Position numbers and translations under genes: made by a program. The notes under the pieces are model-generated. The model was not told the DNA's origin and searched no databases. It saw only the letters and a list, made by a program, of their open reading frames with translations. DNA of 64,000 bases from UMGS1663 sp046964515 (GTDB taxonomy: Bacteria; Bacillota; Clostridia; TANB77; CAG-508), in NCBI GenBank assembly GCA_046964515.1, contig JBKUYM010000002.1, positions 200,653-264,652 on the forward strand. The letters run 5' to 3'. Of this stretch, positions 34,190 through 42,002 are shown in pieces; position 1 is the first letter of the stretch; the number at the start of each line of letters is the position of its first letter.

Positions 34190-34420
34190 ATTAGAAAATG
34201 TATAAAAGAGAGAATGGTGAGCCGCTGAAAGCCATTTATACAATAATTATAGAAATTTCACTTTTGAGGACTATTTTTGAAAGTAAGTAGGAAATGGCGT
34301 AAACCTGCGTTAAAGGTAAACGAGGTTAATGAAATATCATTAATGAAATTAGGTGGTACCACGGAAAAATGAAGAACCATTCGTCCTAAAGGAATAATAG
34401 GATGAGTGGTTCTTTTTGAA
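34190..34420 (+). promoter_or_regulatory. T-box riboswitch of pheST
   Basis: A leader of about 230 bases with the T-box sequence AGGTGGTACCACGG (34351-34364), a stem I region (AGAGAATGGTGAGCCGCTGA at 34209-34228), the CTGCGTTAAAGG element, and a final terminator (AAGAACCA...TGGTTCTT then T run, 34372-34416). It senses uncharged tRNA and allows read-through into pheS. Which of the TTT/TTC triplets in the leader is the specifier was not resolved. A -10 TATAAT lies at 34143-34148. Confidence 0.9.
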
Positions 34421-34446
34421 TAGAAAAGTATAAGGAGGCAAGCATA

Positions 34447-35481
34447 ATGAGAGAAGAAATTGAAAGTATCAGAATAAAAGCTATGGAAGAGATTGAAAAA
34501 GTAGAAAACGCTAAAGAATTGAATGAGGTACGTGTAAAATACTTAGGAAAAAAAGGAGAATTAACGGCTGTACTAAGAGGAATGGGGGCATTATCAGCAG
34601 AAGAAAGACCTGTAGTAGGAAGTTTGGTAAATGTGGTGCGAGATGAAATAGAAGAGGCGATTACTGAAAGAGAAGAAAATTTTGAAAGAGCTGAATTAGC
34701 CCAAAAATTACAAGAAGAAACAATAGATATTACACTACCAGCTACGAAAGTAAGAAGAGGCAGTAAACACCCAATAAATCGTATTATTGAAGAAGTAGAA
34801 GATTTATTTGTATCTATGGGATATGATGTAGTAACAGGTCCTGAATTAGAAACAGATGAATATTGCTTTGAAAGATTAAACTTACCAAAAGGGCATCCAG
34901 CAAGAGATATGCAAGATAGTTTCTATATAACTACAGAGTATTTACTTCGTACACAAACATCTTCTGTGCAGGCAAGAACCATGATGGAAAATACACAAAA
35001 AACACCAATTCGTGTTATCTGTCCTGGAAAGACTTATAGAAGAGATGATGATGCAACACATTCACATCAATTTGGGCAAGTAGAGGGATTGGTTATTGAT
35101 GAAAATATTTCTCTAGCAGATTTAAAAGGAACTTTAGAGGTTTTTGTAAAAAAGATGTTAGGGGAAAATTCAAAATTAAGATTTAGACCAAGTTATTTCC
35201 CTTTTACAGAACCATCTTATGAGGTAGATGTTAGTTGCTTTAAATGTGGAGGAAAAGGTTGCAATTTATGCAAACAGACAGGCTGGATTGAAATACTAGG
35301 CTCTGGAATGGTTCATCCCAATGTATTGAAAATGAATGGTTATGACCCAGATAAATATACTGGATTTGCCTTTGGAACAGGATTAGATAGATTGGCCATG
35401 TTTAAATATGGTATTACAGATATACGTTTATTATATCAAAATGATATTAGATTTTTAAAACAATTTGATAGGATGGATTAA
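34447..35481 (+). CDS. pheS: Phenylalanine--tRNA ligase alpha subunit
   Basis: PheS is the catalytic subunit of the alpha2-beta2 enzyme that charges tRNA-Phe. The 344-residue protein has the N-terminal coiled coil (VRVKYLGKKGELTAVLRGMG), motif 2 with TYRRDDDATHSHQFGQVEG (about residues 197-215), RFRPSYFPFTEPSYEVDVSC and motif 3 GTGLDRLAMFKYGI. AAGGAGG lies before the ATG. It is regulated by the T-box leader. A partial REP-like element begins right after its stop, before pheT. Confidence 0.98.
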   Translation: MREEIESIRIKAMEEIEKVENAKELNEVRVKYLGKKGELTAVLRGMGALSAEERPVVGSLVNVVRDEIEEAITEREENFERAELAQKLQEETIDITLPATKVRRGSKHPINRIIEEVEDLFVSMGYDVVTGPELETDEYCFERLNLPKGHPARDMQDSFYITTEYLLRTQTSSVQARTMMENTQKTPIRVICPGKTYRRDDDATHSHQFGQVEGLVIDENISLADLKGTLEVFVKKMLGENSKLRFRPSYFPFTEPSYEVDVSCFKCGGKGCNLCKQTGWIEILGSGMVHPNVLKMNGYDPDKYTGFAFGTGLDRLAMFKYGITDIRLLYQNDIRFLKQFDRMD

Positions 35482-35490
35482 ACAAAAAAA

Positions 35491-35508
35491 GCCCGTCCCT
35501 AGTTGTTT
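35491..35508 (-). repeat. REP-like repeat, copy 4 (partial, inverted), between pheS and pheT
   Basis: GCCCGTCCCTAGTTGTTT resembles copy 3 (CCCCGTCCCCAATTGTTT) with a few changes, again inside an operon gap. Confidence 0.65.
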
Positions 35509-35524
35509 AGAAAGGAAAGAAAAA

Positions 35525-37891
35525 ATGAAGTTAAGTTTAAATTTTGTGAAAGATTATGTGGATATAGATGTAGATGTTAAACATTTGGCTGAGGATATGA
35601 CAAATGTAGGAAATGAATATGATAGTGCGCAAGCGCTTATTCCAGCTACTAATTTAGTAATTGGTGAAGTGATAGAATGTCAGGCACATCCTGATTCAGA
35701 TCATTTACATGTATGTAAAGTAAATGTGGGAAATGAAGTGTTACAAATTGTTTGCGGAGCACCAAATGTAAGAAAAGGATTAAAGGTAATTGTAGCTTTA
35801 CCAGGAGCAGAATTGCCAGGAGATTTTAAAATAAAAAAAGGTGTTATTAGAGGCGTGGAATCTAATGGTATGCTTTGTGCTATAGCCGAATTAGGACTAG
35901 AAAGTAAATTCCTAAGACCAGAAGATAAAGAAGGTATTCATGAATTACCATTAGAAGCAAAAGTGGGAGAAGACCCAATTGCTTTTATGAAAATGAATGA
36001 CCAAGTTATTGATTTTGATTTGACTGCCAATCGTGGTGATTTACTAAGTATTTTAGGAATGGCACATGAAATTGCTGCTATTTATGATAAATCAGTAAAG
36101 CCTATAGAATTACAGTATACGGAAAATAACGAAAATATAGAAAAGGATTTTAAAGTAGAAGTAAATACACAAAATTGTTCTATCTTTTTGGCTAAAAAAG
36201 TAGAAAATGTAGTAATTAAGGAAAGTCCAGATTTTATAAAAAATAGATTAATTGCCTCTGGTATTAGACCAATTAATAATGTGGTAGATATTAGTAACTA
36301 TGTTATGTTAGAAACAGGGCAACCACTTCATTATTATGATGCAGATAAATTAAAAGGAAAATTAGAAGTTAGAATGGCTGTAGAAGGAGAAGAATTGATA
36401 ACTTTAGATGCTATTCAAAGAAAATTATCTGTAGAAGATATTGTTATTTCTGATGGTAATAAAGCAATTGGATTAGCTGGTGTTATGGGAGGATTAGATA
36501 CAGAAATTACTCAAAATACAAAAAATATCATAATAGAAGCCGCTATTTTTGATCCTGTAAAAATAAGAATGACTGCTAAAACTATTTTAAGAAGTGAAGC
36601 AAGTAGTCGTTTTGAAAAAGGATTAGATCCTAATAGGACCTATATGGCTATAGAAAGATCTTGCCATTTATTAGAAACATATGCAGAAGCAACCGTTGCT
36701 GGAGGAATGGCTAAGTATGATACTACTTCTTTGGAAGATACAAAGATAGATATCACTTTTGAAAAAATCAATCAAGTATTAGGTACGATTGTACCACAAG
36801 AAGCGGTTTTAGATGTGTTTAGAAGATTAGGATTTTCTTATCAAGTAGAAGGAAAAATAGTCAAAGTATCTGTTCCAAAAAGAAGAATAGACATTCATAT
36901 ACCAGAAGACTTAATAGAAGAAGTAGGACGTATTTATGGCGTTAATAATATAGAAGGTAGATTACCAGCATTACCTATAAAAGCAGGAAGCTATGATAAG
37001 GTAACTAGACAAATCAGAAATAAAATGATTGATTTAGGACTTAATGAAACAGTATCTTATATTTTAGTAAATAATAAAGAAGCTAAAGACTTTACCAAAG
37101 ATGATACGCAATTAGTGAAGTTATCCGACCCTATGACAGAGGAAAGAAATACTTTAAGACACAGTATATTACCATCTTTAATAAAAATTTATGAATACAA
37201 TAAAGCACGTAATAACAAGGATGTTTCTATTTTCGAGATAGGAAAAGCTTTTTATAAAAAAGAGGAGGAATATGGAGAGACAAATAAAATTGCTTGTTTA
37301 ATGACGGGAGAATTCTATGAAGAGATGGGAAAAAGTGAAGAAGTAGATTTTTATATTTTAAAAGGAATTGCAGAAGAACTATTAGACTTTTTAGGATATG
37401 CAGGTAGATACAGTTTTATAATAAATGACCAGATGCCTGAAGAATTACATCCAGGACAAAGTGCTATGATAAATGTGAATAATGATATGATAGGAATTTT
37501 AGGAAGAGTACATCCTGCTAAAATAAAAGAAGCTGTTTATGTTTTGGAAATTGACTTAGATAAATTATTAGATAAAAAAGTAGGAAAAATGAAATATAAA
37601 GAAATCTCTAAATATCCAAGTGTTAAAAAAGATTTAGCTTTTATAGTCGAAAAAGAAATAACTGCAGAGCAGATAGCAAAAGCCATTAAGAAAGCAGCTG
37701 GTGCATTACTTCTAGAAAGTCAAGTGTTTGATGTATATACAGGAACAGGTATTGACGAAAATAAGAAAAGTATAGCGTATTCTTTAGAATTAGGCGCATC
37801 AGATAGAACATTAACAGACGAAGAGATTAATCAAGTACTGGAAAAAATTATTATTGCTTTAGAAAAACAAGGTGCTATGTTAAGAAGATAA
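35525..37891 (+). CDS. pheT: Phenylalanine--tRNA ligase beta subunit
   Basis: PheT is the large, editing subunit. The 788-residue protein begins MKLSLNFVKDYVDIDVDVKH, with a tRNA-binding EMAP-like domain (IGEVIECQAHPDSDHLHVCK), B3/B4 editing domain (GIRPINNVVDISNYVMLETG), B5 domain and C-terminal FDX-ACB domain (KYKEISKYPSVKKDLAFIV). The start at 35525 follows AAAGGAAAG; the earlier Met at 35465 overlaps pheS and the REP-like element. The last base of the stop codon is the first base of a long palindrome. Confidence 0.97.
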   Translation: MKLSLNFVKDYVDIDVDVKHLAEDMTNVGNEYDSAQALIPATNLVIGEVIECQAHPDSDHLHVCKVNVGNEVLQIVCGAPNVRKGLKVIVALPGAELPGDFKIKKGVIRGVESNGMLCAIAELGLESKFLRPEDKEGIHELPLEAKVGEDPIAFMKMNDQVIDFDLTANRGDLLSILGMAHEIAAIYDKSVKPIELQYTENNENIEKDFKVEVNTQNCSIFLAKKVENVVIKESPDFIKNRLIASGIRPINNVVDISNYVMLETGQPLHYYDADKLKGKLEVRMAVEGEELITLDAIQRKLSVEDIVISDGNKAIGLAGVMGGLDTEITQNTKNIIIEAAIFDPVKIRMTAKTILRSEASSRFEKGLDPNRTYMAIERSCHLLETYAEATVAGGMAKYDTTSLEDTKIDITFEKINQVLGTIVPQEAVLDVFRRLGFSYQVEGKIVKVSVPKRRIDIHIPEDLIEEVGRIYGVNNIEGRLPALPIKAGSYDKVTRQIRNKMIDLGLNETVSYILVNNKEAKDFTKDDTQLVKLSDPMTEERNTLRHSILPSLIKIYEYNKARNNKDVSIFEIGKAFYKKEEEYGETNKIACLMTGEFYEEMGKSEEVDFYILKGIAEELLDFLGYAGRYSFIINDQMPEELHPGQSAMINVNNDMIGILGRVHPAKIKEAVYVLEIDLDKLLDKKVGKMKYKEISKYPSVKKDLAFIVEKEITAEQIAKAIKKAAGALLLESQVFDVYTGTGIDENKKSIAYSLELGASDRTLTDEEINQVLEKIIIALEKQGAMLRR

Positions 37892-37946
37892 ACTGTAGGG
37901 GACGGGGTAGTTTTGTTTAAACAAAACTACCCCGTCCCCTACAGTT
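37891..37946. repeat. Perfect 56-bp palindrome built from two inverted REP-like repeats (copy 5)
   Basis: The left arm 37891-37918 (contains GGGGACGGGGTAGTTTTGTT) is the exact reverse complement of 37919-37946, with no spacer. It has REPIN-like architecture: two REP cores head to head. It could also act as a transcription terminator for pheT. Confidence 0.9.
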
Positions 37947-37992
37947 CACCAAAATAGAAAAGAGGCATATACTATAGCAGGAGGCAAAAGTT

Positions 37993-38346
37993 ATGGGAGA
38001 ATTTATTTTAAATGCTATTTTATGGACCTTAGCCTTATATGGTTTATTAGAAATCATTAAAACAATTTTGAATATTTGTACATATACAAATCTAAAAGCA
38101 GAGGGAATTTATTTAATTATTGCTGTTAAAAATCAAGAAAATAAAATAGAAGGTTTTATGCGTTCTTTGTTATTTAGAGTGATTTATGGGAAGGAAGAAA
38201 ATATAAAGAACATTGTCATAACGGATTTAGATTCTACTGATGAAACGACTAGTATAGTCAATAAATTAGGAAAAGATTATGAATGTTTAAAAGTAATGAG
38301 TTGGAAGGAATGTAAAGAAGCGATTGATAGTATAAAAAATAATTAG
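37993..38346 (+). CDS. Small membrane-anchored glycosyltransferase-like protein
   Basis: The 117-residue protein has one N-terminal helix (LNAILWTLALYGLLEIIKTI) and then a short Rossmann-like domain, YLIIAVKNQENKIEGFMRSL and IVITDLDSTDETTSIVNKL. The DLDSTDET stretch resembles the nucleotide-sugar loop of family 2 glycosyltransferases, but the protein is far too short for an active one. Function unknown. AGGAGG precedes the start. It lies between the palindrome and a second GTCCCC repeat region. Confidence 0.65.
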   Translation: MGEFILNAILWTLALYGLLEIIKTILNICTYTNLKAEGIYLIIAVKNQENKIEGFMRSLLFRVIYGKEENIKNIVITDLDSTDETTSIVNKLGKDYECLKVMSWKECKEAIDSIKNN

Positions 38347-38373
38347 AAGATGAAAAAAGTTGGAAAATGAAAG

Positions 38374-38423
38374 AGTGTCCCCTATGGACAAAAATGTCCA
38401 TCAAAGAACGTCCCCAAAGGACA
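38374..38423. repeat. Related GTCCCC repeat region before recD2
   Basis: GTGTCCCC, then TGGACA-aaaa-TGTCCA (a perfect small hairpin), then AACGTCCCCAAAGGACA. It resembles the REP-like family but lacks the GGGGTA part; possibly a second subfamily. Confidence 0.5.
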
Positions 38424-38498
38424 GTTGCAAATTACTTTTTTTTCTGATAGAATGTAGGTTAAGGTAAAGGAAACATCGTTTAGAAAAGAGGACTTTTT

Positions 38499-40737
38499 TT
38501 GGAGATTAAAGGTGAAGTAAAAGAGATTATTTATCAAAATGAGATTAATAGCTATACAGTAGCAGAGTTTGAAACACAAGAAGAGGAGATAATGGTGGTA
38601 GGTTATCTTCCTTTTATTAATGTACGGAGATACTTTACATTTGATGGGGAGAATGGTTACTCATCAAGAATATGGAGAACAGTTTAAAGTAGAAACCTTT
38701 GAAAAGCTAATGCCTGAGACATTGGGTGCTTTAGAAAGATATTTAGCAAATGGTACTATTAAAGGTGTAGGACCTGCTACGGCTAAGAAAATTGTGGAAA
38801 CTTTTAAAGATGAGACAATTTCTATTTTGAAGTTTAATCCAGATAAATTGACTTGTATTAAAGGTATTAATCAGGAGAGAGCCGTACAAATTGCAGAAAG
38901 TTTTGTAGAAAATTGGGAATTATGGCAAATCGTTGGATTTTTAGAGAAATTTGGAATTGGTGTGCAAAATGCTAAAAATGTTTATAAGGCTTTGGGGAGT
39001 CATGCTGTAGAAGAAATACAAAATAATCCTTATATTTTAGTAGAGGTAGCCAATCATGTAGATTTTAAGAAAATTGATCAGATGGCTATGGATTTAGGCT
39101 TGCCTTATAATTTTGAAAAACGTATTAAAAGTGGTATTAAACATGCTATTTTATGTGCAACAGCAAATGGACATTGTTGTGTACTAAAGGAAAATTTGGT
39201 ATCGTATTGTATAGAATTATTAAAAGTATCAGAAGAAGAAATAGAAGAAAATATGGTGGAACTTAAGGTAAAAAATCAATTGGTGGAGGAAGTAAGACAG
39301 GTTGAAAATAAAGAAACCGTTTGGATATATTTAACACCTTTTTATCAAGCAGAAGAAAATATAGCTACCAGACTTTCTATATTAAGTCATGCGAATAATA
39401 GCAAATATATAGAACATATAGATAAAGAATTAAAAAAAATAGAAAAACAATCAGAGATAGATTTATCCGATAAGCAAAAAGAAGTAATAGAATGTATAAA
39501 TGAAAGTAATGTTTGTATTATTACTGGTGGTCCTGGAACAGGAAAAACGACCATTATTAAGACCGTTATGGAATTATATAAAGAACATGGAATGAAGCCT
39601 GTACTATGTGCTCCTACTGGAAGAGCTGCTAAGCGTATGACGGAAACGACTGGTGAAGAAGCAAAAACTTTGCATAGATTATTAGAAATAGGGAAAATTG
39701 AAGAAGAAGGAAAAGTAGCAAGTGTTGATTTTGAAGTAGCACCATTAGATGCAGATATTGTCATTGTAGATGAAATGTCCATGGTAGATGTGTTTTTGAT
39801 GAATTATTTAGTAAAAGCTTTGTACCAAGGAACTAAATTAGTTTTAGTAGGCGATGTGGATCAATTACCTTCTGTGGGTCCTGGTAGTATTTTGAAAGAT
39901 TTAATTACTTCTAAACAAATACCCACCATTGTATTGGATAAGATTTTTAGACAAGCTGCAAAAAGTAAAATTATATTAAATGCTCATAGAGTCAATGAAG
40001 GAGAAGGTTTCTTAAATAAAGAAGAGATGCAAGCAGAAGAACTGAAAGAAGATTTCTTTTTTATAAAAGAAGCAAATCCTGATAGGATGTTAGGACAAGT
40101 TATCTCTTTGTGTCAAGGAAGGTTAAAGAATTTTGGAGATTATGATTTTTTCAAGAACATACAAGTAATCACGCCAACTAAAAAAGGATTACTAGGAACT
40201 AAAGAATTAAATAAACAGCTACAACAAGCTTTAAATCCGGAAAATGATGCTTTATTAGAAAAAAAGATGGGAGATACAGTTTATAGAGAACAAGATAGAA
40301 TTATGCACATAAAGAATAATTATGATTTGTTTTGGGAGAGAAAAAATCCTACTTATGAAACGGGTTCTGGTGTTTTTAATGGTGAATTAGGTACCATTTT
40401 AAAGATTGATGATACGGATAAAATGGTAATGGTACAATTTGATGATGAAAAAATAGCATGGTATCCTTTTCAAGATTTAGATCAAATTGAACATGCTTAT
40501 GGAATCACGATTCATAAAGCACAAGGAAGTGAATTTGATGTAGTGATTATGGTAATTCCACAATCTTCTCCTATGTTGTTAACTAGAAATTTGTTATATA
40601 CTGGTATGACAAGAGCTAGGCAGTTATTAATTGTAATAGGAAATGCTTCTATTATTGATTTTATGATAAAAAATACGGACACGAAGAAGAGAAATACAGG
40701 ACTTACCTATAAATTGAATAATATGATCTTTGACTAA
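38499..40737 (+). pseudogene. recD2: RecD2-type ATP-dependent DNA helicase, broken by a +1 frameshift
   Basis: RecD2 is a 5'-3' SF1 helicase of repair and fork processing. The frame starts at TTG 38499 (GAGGAC upstream) with MEIKGEVKEIIYQNEINSYT and runs to VVGYLPFINV, where an extra C at 38625 shifts the frame; the rest continues in another frame as GDTLHLMGRMVTHQEYGEQF to 40737. Removing the C joins both frames without loss. Downstream motifs are complete: ITGGPGTGKTTIIKTV, VDEMSMVDVFLM, LVGDVDQLPSVGPGSILKDL and ITIHKAQGSEFDVVI. The helix-hairpin-helix region precedes the P-loop. A start at 38620 would give a 705-residue protein lacking the N-terminal OB part. The lesion may be a sequence error. 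Confidence 0.88.
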
Positions 40738-40751
40738 TTTATAAATTAATA

Positions 40752-40780
40752 TTGACTTATAAGTTTATAAATGCTACGAT
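40752..40780 (+). promoter_or_regulatory. Promoter of the coiled-coil protein
   Basis: TTGACT (40752-40757), 17-base spacer, TACGAT (40775-40780). Confidence 0.5.
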
Positions 40781-40814
40781 AATTATAGAATAGATTGGAA
40801 GGAGGAATTACTAA

Positions 40815-41237
40815 ATGGAAAATGTTACTTTGAACCAAATATTAAATGTCGTAGTGGATATGCAAAAGGATATGAAAATTATAAGAGAAGAACAAGTTGC
40901 AATAAGGAAGGAACAACAAGAAATAAGAGAAGAACAAGTTGCAATAAGGAAGGAACAACAAGAAATAAGAGAAGAACAAGTTGTAATAAGGGAAGAACAA
41001 CAAGGAATAAAAGAAGAACAAGTTGTAATAAGGAAAGAACAACAAGAAATAAGAGAAGAACAAACTAAAATAAAACAAGAGCAAATCCAAATAAAAAATG
41101 CTTTTGAAATATTAAATGAGAAAGTAGATGGAATTGCTAGTGATGTAAACATGCTGTTAGAGGAACAAAAAGATACCAATGTGGTTATTCAGATAATGAT
41201 GCAGCAAATGGATAAAATGTTATTGAGTCATACTTAA
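40815..41237 (+). CDS. Repetitive coiled-coil protein
   Basis: The 140-residue protein is almost entirely predicted coiled coil. Its centre (about residues 24-90) repeats a 14-residue unit of the type EEQVAIRKEQQEIR, encoded by near-identical 42-base DNA repeats (about 40885-41072), so two heptads per unit. The C-terminal part (AFEILNEKVDGIASDVNMLL) is a non-repetitive coiled coil. It has no membrane segment or catalytic motif. GGAGG lies before the start and a promoter upstream. Function unknown; an oligomeric scaffold or a truncated tail-fibre-like protein are possible. Confidence 0.75.
   Translation: MENVTLNQILNVVVDMQKDMKIIREEQVAIRKEQQEIREEQVAIRKEQQEIREEQVVIREEQQGIKEEQVVIRKEQQEIREEQTKIKQEQIQIKNAFEILNEKVDGIASDVNMLLEEQKDTNVVIQIMMQQMDKMLLSHT
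40885..41072 (+). repeat. 42-bp tandem repeat coding for coiled-coil heptads
   Basis: About four to five copies of a 42-base unit beginning AGAGAAGAACAAGTTGCAAT; the first copies are almost identical, later ones diverge, as expected for slippage-driven growth. Confidence 0.85.
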
Positions 41238-41285
41238 AATATTGAAAAGAGGATATAAAAATAGGGGCGAAGTTAAGGAGAAAAG

Positions 41286-41984
41286 ATGTTGGTATTTTTT
41301 AGACAAGCCCTTATTTTTTTATGCCATATAATAGAAAGCATATTATTTCCACCTGATTGTTTACTTTGTGGAAAAGCGGAGCAAAATTATCTGTGTGCTA
41401 GTTGTTACTGTGAAATTAAAAAAGAGGCTATTTTTAAAATAGAAGATAAAATAGAAAAAGAAATATTTTTTGATAAACATCTATATGCCTTTTTTTACCA
41501 AGGTAAAATAAAAACATTATTAACGCAATTTAAATTTCAAGATAAAAGTTATTTGTATCTTCTTTTTGCAAAAATTTTAATAAAAAATAAAAAATTATGT
41601 GGCTTTTTAGAAAAATATGATATAATTATGCCAGTTCCTATTCATAAAAAAAGAAAAGTACAAAGAGGATATAATCAAAGTGAATTAATTTGTACAGAAT
41701 TGGTAAGGCTAATGAGAGAAAACAAAATAGGAACCATTCAATTAGAAAAGAATTGTTTACAAAAAATAAAAAATAATTTACCCCAAAGTTCTTTAAATAA
41801 AAAAGAGCGTGTGGAAAATGTAAAACAAGCTTATCATATAATACATCCAGACAATATAAAAGGAAAGAAGATTATATTGTTAGATGATATTTATACAACA
41901 GGCAGTACAGTCAATGCTTGTGCGAAGTTACTAAAAGAAAAAGGTGCTAAAACGATTTTAGTAGTTACAATTGCAAAAGATTAA
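41286..41984 (+). CDS. ComF family phosphoribosyltransferase-like protein
   Basis: ComF-like proteins act in DNA uptake in competent bacteria and are widely kept in non-competent ones. The 232-residue protein has an N-terminal zinc-ribbon-like cysteine set (CLLCGKAEQNYLCASCYC, about residues 21-38) and a C-terminal PRTase domain with the PRPP loop ILLDDIYTTGSTVNACAKLL (about 198-217), and conserved VPIHKKRKVQRGYNQSELIC. The start follows AAGGAG. The KAP-like NTPase gene follows 18 bases later. Confidence 0.9.
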   Translation: MLVFFRQALIFLCHIIESILFPPDCLLCGKAEQNYLCASCYCEIKKEAIFKIEDKIEKEIFFDKHLYAFFYQGKIKTLLTQFKFQDKSYLYLLFAKILIKNKKLCGFLEKYDIIMPVPIHKKRKVQRGYNQSELICTELVRLMRENKIGTIQLEKNCLQKIKNNLPQSSLNKKERVENVKQAYHIIHPDNIKGKKIILLDDIYTTGSTVNACAKLLKEKGAKTILVVTIAKD

Positions 41985-42002
41985 AAAAGAGGTGGTAAAA
42001 AA

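Noticed and set aside
40885..41072. CRISPR array
   Set aside because: Repeats are contiguous with no spacers and keep an open reading frame.
40811..41179. 122-residue Ser/Cys-rich frame on the minus strand opposite the coiled-coil gene
   Set aside because: Shadow of the 42-bp repeat; no ribosome binding site.
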